From contig OZ017756.1 in NCBI GenBank assembly GCA_963969365.1, forward strand, positions 2,604,001 to 2,668,000: a stretch of DNA of 64,000 nt, written 5' to 3'. The notes below the pieces were generated by a model. The model was not told the DNA's origin and made no database searches. It saw only the letters and a list, made by a program, of their open reading frames with translations. Position 1 is the stretch's first letter; the number at the start of each line of letters is the position of its first letter. The position numbers were made by a program, and so were the translations under genes. Shown here piece after piece: positions 35,397 to 47,300 of the stretch. The stretch is from Asterochloris sp. CNOR1 (taxonomy: Eukaryota > Chlorophyta > Trebouxiophyceae > Trebouxiales > Trebouxiaceae).

Positions 35397-38300
35397 GTGG
35401 TGCGCTGTGACCCACTGGGATGGGAGGCAGGTGCAGCTCAAGCCAGTCCGGTACGGTGGCGGCGTGAGGAAGAACTTTGCCGTCGAAGTCAGGGACCAGG
35501 AGGGCAACAGCATGAGGCTTTTTGGGGCCACCTCCAGAGGGGCTTGCAGGGGCGTCCAGCTGCAGGCAGTCATCTCAGCCTCCACCATCATGCTTGGGGA
35601 GCCTCAGGTGTGTTAGCCAGCTGCCAGATTATGTTAGCTGCCCCCACGACTGCAGCATCATCAGGCAGCAGCTTGCAAGTCTTCATGGGGGCTACCAGAT
35701 GGTGCGAGCTGTCCCCCACAAGTGCAGCATTATCAGGCAGCAGCTTGGGCACCTAAGGGGGGCCAGGCGCTGCCATGCCTGCTGCTGAGGCATCCTCTGG
35801 CATCCTCCTGGCCCACTAATGTCCCGAACCTGGTGCCCCAGACCTCTTTCTGAAAGTGTGTCTGTGTGTGTTGCTGAGACGTTGCCCAAGCAGCCCTGCC
35901 TGTCCTCTCAATGCTGCACCTGCGGGCCAGACTTGAGGCGCCCTCTGTCTCTGCAACATCTGTGTGGCAGACTCTGCTGCAACATGTGCATTACAGTCAG
36001 CCTAGGTGGCGACAGCTTGCTGTGGCATGCCTGTGCACTGCTCGCAAGTGGTGTCTGCGAAAGAGTGATCGCACTCATGGGTCAACCCACAACCGAAGCC
36101 CAGCCACAGCGTCCACTTGCTCCCTGCAGGAGGTTGTAAAGGAAGGTCCAGCCCCTGGGGATAGCAAGAAAAAGGCCCGGAGCGAGCAGGGCTCTGACGA
36201 GTCCCCTGCCAGCAGGCACCGACCCAAAGAGACCAGCGGCAGTGGCCGCGGCGGTGGCAGCCTCGTCGCTGCCCCTTCACAGCGCGTCCACAGCAGGGGG
36301 CGCGGCCGGGGCAGGGGGCACGGTCGCGGCAGAGGCAGAGGCCGGGCGCGGGAGAGCAGCGGCCCCAGCACGAGGCGCAGCAGGGGTCGCGGCAGAGGCA
36401 GAGGCCGGGCGCGGGAGAGCAGCAGCCCCAGCACAAGGCGCAGCAGTGACTTGTCCTGTGCCCCTGCACTGCATGAAAGAGGCCGCAGCCGGAGCCCTGC
36501 CAGCAACAGTCAGGGCTTTGCGGCCACAAATTCTATGGGTGCAAGCTCCCCATTGGGAGGAGCCGTAGGGCCTGCCACGGCAGCTGCAGAGGTGGTAGGC
36601 CACCCTGACAGGCGCAAGCAGGATGATATTGGTCTGGAGGCATGTCAACTGGCCAAGAGGCGCCGCCTTGACCCAGGGGGGCAATCTGGCAGAGCTGGCT
36701 CTGTCCCAGGCCCTGCCGTCCCAAGCAGCGAGGCACCGGGCTCCTCAGAAGGCCTGGCTGGCCAGAGCAGCGGAGCAGTTGCTGAAGCAGTAATCCTGAG
36801 ACCCAGCCGCGTTCTGTGTGCCAAGGTGAATCGCGCTCCTTTCATGAGCTGTGTCTGAGTGGCTGGCAGTCCAAAACCCACTTGCCATTTGTGAGGTGTG
36901 GGCAAATTGCGAGACGCAAGGCTTGCCTTTTACACACATGTGCGTTGCAGTTGTGCCCTCATCAGTGCCCTGTGGTGCAGCGTTCTTGCCTGGACAGCCC
37001 TGTTGCCTGCGCACCTGCCATGCAACGGCGTGCGTCAACAAAGCTGAGCTTTGTGTTGTGCAGGGCACACTTCCACCTGCGCATGGGAAACAGCTTCAGC
37101 TTCAGGCACTTGCACTCAAGCCTGACATGAGCCTGCGCGAAGGCAGGGCCGCCATTGGCGGGCAGGGCTGGGCAGCGGCCGCTGCAGGACAGCAGCCTCA
37201 AGGTGTAGAGCAGGAGAAGTTGGCTGCTGCTGCGGCTGCGCCGCCGGCTGCTGAGGCGGGTGCAGGGCAGCAGCATTGGGCTGTAAAGAAGGGGCAGTCA
37301 GCTGCTGCTGCATCAGCTGCTGCACCTGCACCCGGGCGGCTGCCTGTAGCTGTCAAAGTGGGGTGGCCGCCTGCTGCACAACTTGCTCCTGCTAACAGGC
37401 AATGGCGACTTTGGGAATGGGAGCAGCAGCCTGCAGTTGGCACTGCAGGCAAGCAGCCCAGGGCTGTGAAAGAGAGGCAGATGCTGCCTGCTGCCGGACA
37501 GCAATCTCCAGTCGACACGCAGAAGGGGCGGGAGACGACTGTGAACGGCATTCGCCGCCACCTCTGCGTGCACCTGCGGCAGGGCGACTTCTGGTACCGC
37601 TCCTGGGAGGGGAGCCTTGCAGGCAAACAGGTCAGCACAGTGCTCTAGGGGTGGCAGAGGTGGTGTGGGTCAGGGTTCCAAGTGCTGAACGGGCATTACC
37701 CTGTCGTCTGGCATGCAGCTGAAGGGTAGCGAGCTATGGGACGCCTACTACCAGTGCTGCAAGGGACCTGCCGGCATGCCTGGCCCTAGTCAGTGTCATG
37801 CCACTGTCTGGGGGGGTTGCAAAGCCCACATTTGGCACCTTCCCTGGGTGTTATAGCTGCACGGTGTATACCCTGGCGGCAGCTGTCTGGCAGGCTCCCT
37901 GCCCTTCAAAATGTTTTGCCATGCAGTGTGGGCCCTTTTAACGGGAGACCATGTTGTGGTAAGCAAAGCTGCAAGGCACTAGGGCCGCTGGACTGTCAAA
38001 CTCAAGTTGCTATACCACATCTGCAGGACATACTGAGCACAAGGGGTATGAAGTGCTGTGAAGCCTTCTTGAGCCCAATTCCACTGCACTCAAGTCTTCG
38101 CTCTCACCTGCAGCTTAGGCTGAGGGAGAAGGCCAGCCCTGTTCAGTCTTGGTGACAACATGCGATCTTCATCAAGCTACCAAAACTGACTCAAGTCACT
38201 TTCCAACTTTCAGAGCAAGTTGAGGGAGAAGGGTGTCGAAGGAGAGCTCAGGTGCTGCCACCAGTGCGTGGAGGCGTGCCTGGACCGCCGCTGCACTGCC

Positions 38301-41300
38301 TGCAGCAAGACGCTGTGCGCCAGGTGAGAAGTTTGCATATTTCTTGGACGGTCTCTTCAGTGGCTGCCTAAAGCTGCTGTGCGCAAGGTGATTGCCCCGC
38401 AAACTGCCTGGACTGCCGCTGCACTGTCGTGTACAAGATGCTGCATGTCAGGTGGGCATGCTGCAAAGTGCCTGGGCTGCCCCGCTGCTCTTGCAGTGAA
38501 ACAGCAGACAGAGGTGGTGGCCAAGTCTGCACCCAGACGCTGCGTACCAGGTGGCACGTTGCAAAGTGTCTGGACTGCCCCATTGCGGCCATTAGTAATG
38601 GTGAGTGCCAGGCAGGCACCATTTAAAGTGCCTGAGCGGCCCCCACAGCTCTTTTTTCTTTAAGGTTGAAAGTAGTAACTCCTGGTTGGTATGTGCCAGG
38701 TGGCACCTTATAGAGGGGGCTGAACTGTGGCAGGGCATGGCCCTGAACAGGCAGATGGTGAAGTTGGTGAGTGCCAGGTGGGCACCTCGCAAGTGCCTGG
38801 ACTGCTCTACCCCTCTTGCAGAATAGAGCAGTAATAGTTGCTGAGAGTCAGATGACCACCTTCAAAATGCCAGGACTGCTTTTGACCCTCTTGCGGTTGA
38901 AAGTTGTAAGAGTTGGCACGTGCCAGACGGGACTTCTGCTGCCTGCACTGCATTGGTGCCACCCATGTTGTTGTGGCACAGCTTGTTTAGTTTGAGGTGG
39001 CACAGCATTACGTGCGAGAGGTGCGCTGCCTGCAGCTTCTGGCTTGGGTAGCTCCTGGCCTGGAGGAACTGCTTGCAGCGGCCTGTCCACAAGTCTCGGG
39101 GTCTGGTGTCAGCTGCCTGGCCTGGCCAAGCTGATTCTTGGCCGGTGGCATACCATCTGCAGACATTTCAGTGCCCTCTGTCGATGTCTTGCCACATCAC
39201 TGGGACAGCCGGCGCTTGACAAGCCACATGGGAGAGCTCTGGTCTTCATGCAATGGTGCATGGCAGCTCAGGGCACAACCTGCTCCCTGGCGGTCATGCA
39301 AGGCACAAGCCAGAAGCCACGCTCATTTTAGTGCGGCATACCCACTTTGCCTGTGCGAGGGCAGGGAAGGCGTGCCAGCTTTGCCCCCTTCAGGTTTTGA
39401 CACCCTGACAACACCTGCTCATCTCAGGGACAGGCCTGTGGGCCACAAATGTGCTGCCTGCAGGTGTGTGGGTGACAACCTGGGCTCCTTCTCCACCAAT
39501 TCGATGCTGTCAGTGTGCCATCTCCTGGAGGGGCTCAAGCTGGCATGCATTCCCTGCCCTCTCAGGGACATGCCTGTGAGCTGTTGACGTGCTGCTTGCA
39601 GGTGCGCGGACGAGAACCTGGGGCTCCTTCTTCAGCACCCCAATGCCTGCCCCCAGGAGGCACTGGCCCTGTTTCAGCAGGGCACCTGCACATGCTGCCT
39701 GGGCCTCTGTCGCTCTAAACGGTGCCTCATGAAGCCTGCCGACAGCCAACACCTGAAGCGCCTGGGTGGCAGGCCGGCCTTTGACGTCAGGCAGACCCTG
39801 GTGTACCATGCTCACCGGCTGCTAGCGCTGTTCGCACACTTTCAGCTGCTGCAGCAGCAAAAGGCCTTGGAGGTGAGTCTTGCAACTGCAGCCTGTGCCT
39901 CTTGCACCAAAACCTTTGGGGTTTTGGGTTCAGGGTTTACCACGCATGCTGAAGCCAGCAGCACCCACTGAGGGCTGCTTGTTTGTGCTGCTGCCTGCTT
40001 TCATTACATGCTGCAGTGAGGCCAAGGGTATTTGCAATTCGTGCTGGCCCTTGCCAGCAGATGATGGCCTGCAGCCTGCGGCATGAGAGAGGGCCAGAGC
40101 TTTAGGCTGCTACTTGAGCCCATCCTACCATTTGCGCCTTCAGGGCTGACAAGTCTCTTCACTGCGCTGCAGTTCCAGCGGGAGGGGGAGCCCTGCAAGT
40201 GCTATGAGCAGGTGCCCAGGACGGCAACAGAGCCGGGCGCACGTGAGCTGTGCGACAACTGCGGGAAGGCCACGCCCGACCTGCGGCGCTCCTGCGACAA
40301 CCCCGCGTGCCCCTTGGGGGGTGGCGACATCTGCCTGGACTGCCTGAATGGGGAGAGCAGGTGGAGCGGCAAGCCAGCGGTGGGCGCAAGTCCTCTGGCT
40401 GCAGAGCACTGCTGAAGTGTCACAGTTCTGTGAAGCCTTCGTCAAGCAGAAAAGTTTGAGTCTCTGGGATTCAGGAAACCACCCAAAAGTTCTTGGTTGG
40501 CATCCACAGAGGAGACCTTTCAACATAGTGAGAACATTCGAGCGATAACTGTGTCTGATGAGCTGGTTGAGTGCCTTCAAAAGCAGGCAAGGTTGGGCCA
40601 AGCTGGCTGATGTGCTCATGAGACACAGCGTGTTGCCGGGGGCCTGTACTTCTCGGTCGACGTGCTGCCCATGCCAGCCTTGGGTCACAGCTTGCAGGGG
40701 GCCCATACTTTTTGTACAAGGTGGCTCCCCATGCCAGCCTCACGCTGCAGCTTGCAGTGGGCCCATGTATCAAGGGTTGAGGTGCTCTCCATGCCAGCCT
40801 AAAGCGGCAGCTTGCATGCGTCATGATCCTTTGTGTTGATGCTCCCCATGCTAGCCATAGTTTGCCCTTGTGGTGCACACATGCCACATTTACTCGGATT
40901 TTGTTGCATGTCTAGTTATGTTGCTAGCGGTTGATGCGCATAACAGATAATTTCTTACACCCCTCTGCAGCCTGCGTCAGGCATGTGCTTGGCGTCAGAC
41001 TCAGGCACTGATAAGGTCCTTTCAAAGTGCAGGGCGAGCTGCAGTGCCTGCATGGCGCCTGCACTGGGAGACTTCAGCTTGGGAGACGCTTTGATGACAG
41101 CATGCTGACGGCCCTGAAGGATTACCCCACGGTGAGATCCTTCTGCAGAGGCTGTGCTGGCTTTGCAAGGTCCATGGAATCATCCAAAAACCCCTTATGA
41201 TTGCTGCACAAGCAAGGCTTGCTTCTTAGCACGCATGCTGCCCTATGGCAACAGGTGACGAGCTACTTGCGCCAGCTATGTTGTCCCGGCTCAGGAAACA

Positions 41301-44300
41301 GTGAAAGTGACACATCAGAAACTGCTGCTGCAGCAGATTGCAGCTTGCTCATTGCCTGGCTGGCTGAATGCAAGTATCTGGGTCCTTGACATCCACATCA
41401 TAGCATACAGCTTTGACAGCCTGCAGCCCACACAGCTGCCCGCTGCATCACGAGACGTGCGCTTTGTTTAGCTTTGGGTGAGCAGACCTGCAGCGTCATG
41501 CCAGGCATGCCGCAGCAAAGCAGCTTCATGTGGCTGCCACCTCCAGACTTCACCACAAAAAGCACAATATCACTCTATCAAGGACACAGGGACCTGCCAT
41601 ATCCATGCAGAGCTGCTACTTTGTGTTATGGGTGGGTGAAAGCCAGCGCCTTAGAGCATTTATGCACTGCACTCAGGCGTCTGCCCAGATACCAGCAGTC
41701 CTCACATGAGGCTGCTGCGTGAGCATCTCAGGCATTCCTAGAAGTGTTTGTGCAGCAGCTGAGGTGGCAGCTGGGGTTATCCCTGCATCAGACCAGCAAC
41801 ATCACCATTGGGCTCTTGCTTGACTGCTTTTAAGCCCATGCATGAGGTACACTTACATATGTTGCACCACGTGCCTGTGCGGTTAGTGCTGGTGTTCTGG
41901 TGGTAGAAGCCTCTGCAACAGCCGGTACTCAGCTGCCACCTCAGCTGCTAGACTTCGTTCTGCAGGCAGCTGACATGTCCAAGAGTGTGCAGCCATCCCG
42001 TGCACAAATACTTTTGATGTTGCTGCAGCTGGTGGCGATCTTCCGGCGACAGGCTGCTGCCTCCAACATCTGGCGCTGGTTCCCCACCAGGGACAATGCG
42101 CAGGCCTTGGTCAACGCACCTGTCTACCACGCGCCCACTCCTCTGCCCAACGACGAGGGATCTCAAGGTGAGGCTCTGCTTCCAGCAGCACTGCAACGTC
42201 TTGTGCTGGGGTCTCAAGGTGAGGCTCTGCTTCCAGCAGCACTGCAATGTCTTGTGCTGGGGTCTCAAGGTGAGGCTCTGCTTCCAGCAGCACTGCAATG
42301 TCTTGTGCTGAAGCAATGATGGGGTGAGTCTCGGGTTAGGCTCACGGTCCCAGCAGCAGCGCCCTGTGTCACTGAACTGCGGCTCATCATGCATGAGTCC
42401 CATGGCAGACCTGTGCTGTCAGAAGCAGTCCCATATGGTGCTGCCCTGCGCAAGAAGCGTGGCAGATCCTCACACGCTGGTAATACCAATACAGGGTGCC
42501 TTTGCTCAGCTCATGGGGCTCCTTTGTGTCTGTTGTTGCCCTGCAGTAAGTTGGGCTCTCATGCCTGCAGCACAGCAGCATCCCCATCTCTCTGCTGCAG
42601 GCTGCTCCTCTAAGGCACCTGCTTTCAGCCTGGGCCTACCATGTTGCCATATTACCCATGTGCCTCCTCTGCAGCCAGTCTCGTTGCTTGAGGGCCAGGT
42701 GCGGTGGCGCCAGTGGTGTGCGCCCTTCCTCAGCCCTAGTCACAAGCTAAAACATGACGATGTCACACGTTTGCTGTGGAGCTGCTTGAGTATCACCCCC
42801 CATGCCTCCCCTGCAGTCCAAGCTGTGGACAAGGACGACTCAGATGGCCGCGCCATTCAGCAGCATGGAAGGCCAGTGCGGCAGCCAGCAAAGGCTGCAG
42901 ATGAGGCAGCGGCTGGTGCCGGTAGCTCTGGCAGCGGCGTCGCGAGCGCCCAGAGCAGCCTGACCCAGGCCTGCGGCAAGCTGTGCTCCTGTGCCTGTGC
43001 CGCACGTGGCACAGCTGGTGCTGCTGCTGGTTTGCAGGAGGGGGTTGGTGCCGAACGGTCATGGAGTGGTGCGGCCGTGCCGCTGCTGGGCTCCATCAGT
43101 GAGGGCTTGCAACCGCAGGTGAACTCTGAAAAGCCACAAATTGGCAATGCTGCCACCAGTTGGCAATGCTGCAGGCTGTGATGAGATGCCTCTGGCCATC
43201 CCCTGGCGTTTCACGCCCTGGTGGCTGGACCAGGGTTGCAGGCATCTGCCTGGTCAAGTCGATGCTCATGGTGAGGCACCTCCGCCTATCACCTTGGCTG
43301 ATCATGCACTGACAGATCACAGTCAAATCAAGAGTGTTCGGGGCAATCCAGAAAAAGTTGTCTCAAGTCAAGGGCAATTGGATTGCTGTTTGAATCCAGG
43401 CTGCAGGCATCTGCCCAGTCCAGGGCGCCGCACATGCCTCTGCCTGTCATCCTGGCTGATCATGCTCTGACAGCTGAAGCCAGGCTGCAGGCATCTGCCT
43501 AGTTTTGCTAACATCCAGCCGGAGGCAGTGCAGAGAGGGAGTGCAAGCTGACTGTGTCTGGCCATGGCATGCTGCCCTGCCCCTGCACTCAGCCAGCTTG
43601 GAGACATTGAGGCACTTGCACGGTCCATTGCTCAGATCGCTCCTGCTGCCTGAGGTCAATCAAATTGGCCCACCCTGGCACTGCTGGAGTACTTGAGGTG
43701 GCTGCTTTGCAGGTCACTGCTGTGGCCAGCATGGCCAACAGCATTTCTCAGGCTGGTTGGGGCCGACCATGCAAAAGTGATTTGCATGTTGCCCTTTGCA
43801 TGCGTGGCCGACTTGCTCAGACAGCACATGCATGATGGCTGCTGCCAGAACTAGAGTTGCAAATATGGCCGATCACCTCCTGAGCACGTGCATGACCTGA
43901 CTTGCAGGTCACCCCGTTTGCCCTGATCGCTGACCCACTCAAGCGCCACGCGGCAGAGCGCGCAGAGGGTGACAGCAACCACATCCTCACGCTGAGTGAA
44001 CGAGATCTGGCTGTGGACTCTGACGTGCGGGGAACCTATGCCATGTAAGCCCACAGCTGTGGACTCCGTGCCAGGCATGCAGCTGCAATCGTGCAGGGAG
44101 CCCATGCCGCGTGAGGGTCTGCCTCCATGCTTGGTTCATAGCTGTGGGCTGAGAATTACAGACTGCCTGCACATCATACATTTTGTGTGCGTGAGTTTGG
44201 GATTCAGGCACACACTGTGGTGCTTCAGGAAGGAAACAATGTAGCGCAGCAGATCTGCCCCAGGGGCCCCATCAGCACAACAAAAATGCTCCTGCAAACG

Positions 44301-47300
44301 GCAGGTTGCCGTGGCTCTCCTGCTGTATGAACTCTGCCGCATCAAGATACTGCCCCATTCCTTCACCAGTGATGAAAGTCATGAGCGCGGTACATGGCTG
44401 CAAGCAGTGCCATGCAAAAGCACCAGACCTCACCAGACAAAATTGCCTTCCCACCTGCCAGAGCATGATCTGCTGTGCCATCGCCTGCATCAGACCAACC
44501 ATGTTGTTGGCTTGAGGAGCAAGCCAGGCTTTGTAGAGCAGCCTTTTTGGTTGTTGCTACGCGCTCTCTTCCGTGTCACCTTGCCTCATTTGATGGCAGC
44601 AGTGCCTGCTAAACTGCAGACTACCCCAATGCATTACGGCCCCTCTCCACGTGACGCAGGCTATTTCAGGAGCGCTTCTGCGTACGGGGGGAGCCTGTGA
44701 TTGTGCGTCAGGTGCCCAAGCTGTTCTTCAGCGACTCAGCCACGCTGACGCGAATCAGCAAGCTCATCAAGAGCGTTGGGAAGCACCACCCCTTGAAGGT
44801 GATCCCCTTGCAGTGCTGTGAAGGGTGGCATGGCGTGTGGCCTCTGCAGACAGGCCGGCAGGGTCAGGGTTCAGGGTGTAAACATTGCAGCTCAGCCTTC
44901 ACTGCCTATAGCTGCAGTGGTGGCCTTGCAAGCCACCATCTAGGTGTTCATGCAACAAGTGGGGGGTTCACAGATCTGAGGCCAATGTTCCCAGCAGTAA
45001 AGCTCCTCAGAGCACGCCTGCACATCAAGCCAGGGACCTGACATGCACCCCTGCGCAGCTGTTCCAGGACGCCTGGTCTGCAGCAGGTGCTCTGTAGTGT
45101 TCTTTGACAGCAGCGAAGACAGTGCTCCCTTGTGGTCCTCCTGCTGAACCCCTGATGGTGTGTTGGCAGCAGCTGCCGTGCATCTCCCCTGATTGCAGAG
45201 ATGCTGAACCTGTGACCCTCAGCTGGTTCAGCATCTGGTGCAATGTGCATGGCTGCCTGCGGGGGCTCAGCACCTTGGTTGGCTTCAAGAGCACCTTTGA
45301 CCGATGCGCTCCCCTGTGACCTCCTCTGTGAACACCACTGTGTGTTGTCTTATCTCCTGCAAGTGCTGTGCATCCCTTTTTGAGACCAGGAGCCAACACA
45401 GGAAGAAGAATGTGAACCAAACCTCTGCGAATGACTGTGCTCTCCCAGATTGACAGTGCCCAGAAGGCTTGCTTGTACAGTACTGCTCCCCCTTGCAGGT
45501 GCCTAGCAACCCTCCTGACACGGCTGGTAAGGACAAATGGAGCAGACTTTACCACTGTCTGAGATGACAGTGCCCAGGAGCATGGTTGCAAGGTACCTCT
45601 CCATCCTGCAGGTTATGTGCATGTCTCCTGATGCCAACGGTAAAGGCAGGGAGATGGAGATGAGCGCCGAGGAGTTCTTCGAGCACTTTGAGGCCAATGG
45701 GATGCCAGGGGAGGAGAAGGGGGGCCCACGCATCATGCTCAAGCTGAAGGACTTCCCTCCAGACGGCAGCTTCTCGCAGCACCTTGGGCGGCATGCTCAG
45801 GTAGGCCAGAAAGTCCCGCGCAGGCTGTATCATGTTTGTGCGAAAAGCTTCCAGGGACAAGGCTACATTCAATCACCAGCCTCCTGCAGCACCTGGGGCA
45901 CCACGGTCAGGTAGGCTAGCCAGAAAGATATAAAGGTTTCTGTGGGTGTGCAGATCCTTTCAGAAATAACCCTGCATCTAGACGACAGGTTCCTGCAGCA
46001 CCTCATACAAGTGCTCAAGTTGGCTTGGTTCCTGTTGAGCGAGCACATACCTCCGCCTGCCTCAGGGTTTTGCGATCTCCTTATCTCAATCGCTGTCTGA
46101 CACACATAACCCCTGACGTGTAGGCATTCTGCGCGGCTGTGCCCAAGTCTGCGCACAAACGTGCCCCTCCACACCAGGACCTTGTGCCCCAGAGCATCTC
46201 GAGGCACTTCATGTCATAGCGTTTCGCGGCACTTCACGTCCTGCTGACATGTTGTGTAGGCGTTCAGCACTGCAGTGCCCATGCCTGAGTACACGCACCC
46301 AGAGGGGCCCCTGAACATGGCCAGCGCCATTGATGGGCTCAAGACAGTGACAGTAACCCGCCAGGATGGGAGCAGGGGCATGGTCTACCACTACAACAAG
46401 CCTGACCTAGGGCCCAAGTCCTACATTGCCACTGGGAGGTAACAATCTGGGTTTGAGATTCAGTCAAGCCATGCAAGACAGGCAAGGCGTGCTCTACCTT
46501 CAGAACAAGCCTGACATTGGGTCCTAACATTGCCTCTGGGAGGTGACAACTTGATTTTGCGAATTACCTAGGGTCATGCAAGCCTAGCACCAAGGTCACT
46601 GAGCACAGCGCTGTGGTGCACGTGTGTGGGTCAGATGCAAGGCTGGTGTGTCTCGTGCCCACATCGCCAGCAGGAGTTGAGGGCCATCGCTCCCAAAGAG
46701 GCTTTCAGTGCCATGCAGGGTACAGCATCGGGGCATGCACAAGCAGGGTGCATGATTGCAGCTGGAGGAGCATCTTCAGCCATTGCAGTGCCATCTTCAC
46801 TGTTCCAACAACCCTGCATGTGCCCTGCAGCTCTGACAACCAGACCTCTGTGACCAAGCTGCACAAGGACCTGTCAGATGCAGTCAACGTGTGCGTCCGG
46901 GTAGTCAAAGCAGACGACACCAGCGTGGTGGTGCGCTGTGGGGACGCTCGCGCAGACCACAGCCCTGGCAGTAGGTGAGTGCAGCTCTGCTGAGTCCCTG
47001 CAATCAAAGAGAGAGCAAACAACGACCACGAGTACTTGATCCCTGGAGCATTCATCCCGTGCCCTAAGCTTAGCCGCAGGAGCACCAGCTGCTGGAGGGC
47101 TCTTGATGCGACATGTGCTGGATGCAGTGCTCAAGTGTGATGGCAGCTCCCTATTGCATCTTTCGGCACAGCCCATTGCCAGCCTGATGGCGCCTGTGCC
47201 TGCAGCGCCTCAGCACAGTGCCAGCTGCCCTTGTGCACTGCTGCATACCCTGTGTGCATGCCAATTGATAGATTTGGGGGTGTGGGACCCCACCCAGCAA

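Noticed and set aside
35397-35607. AP2-like DNA-binding domain at the start of copy B
   Set aside because: The pattern GVRKNFAVEVRD..RLFGATS faintly recalls AP2/ERF repeats but lacks the WG and other core residues. I keep it only as coding sequence.
37719-37790. Extra exon of KDM3 copy B (LKGSELWDAYYQCCKG)
   Set aside because: Good acceptor and protein-like sequence, but no donor keeps the phase-0 join into exon 38214 unless a shifted acceptor is assumed; direct joining of 37630 to 38214 is in phase and matches copy A.
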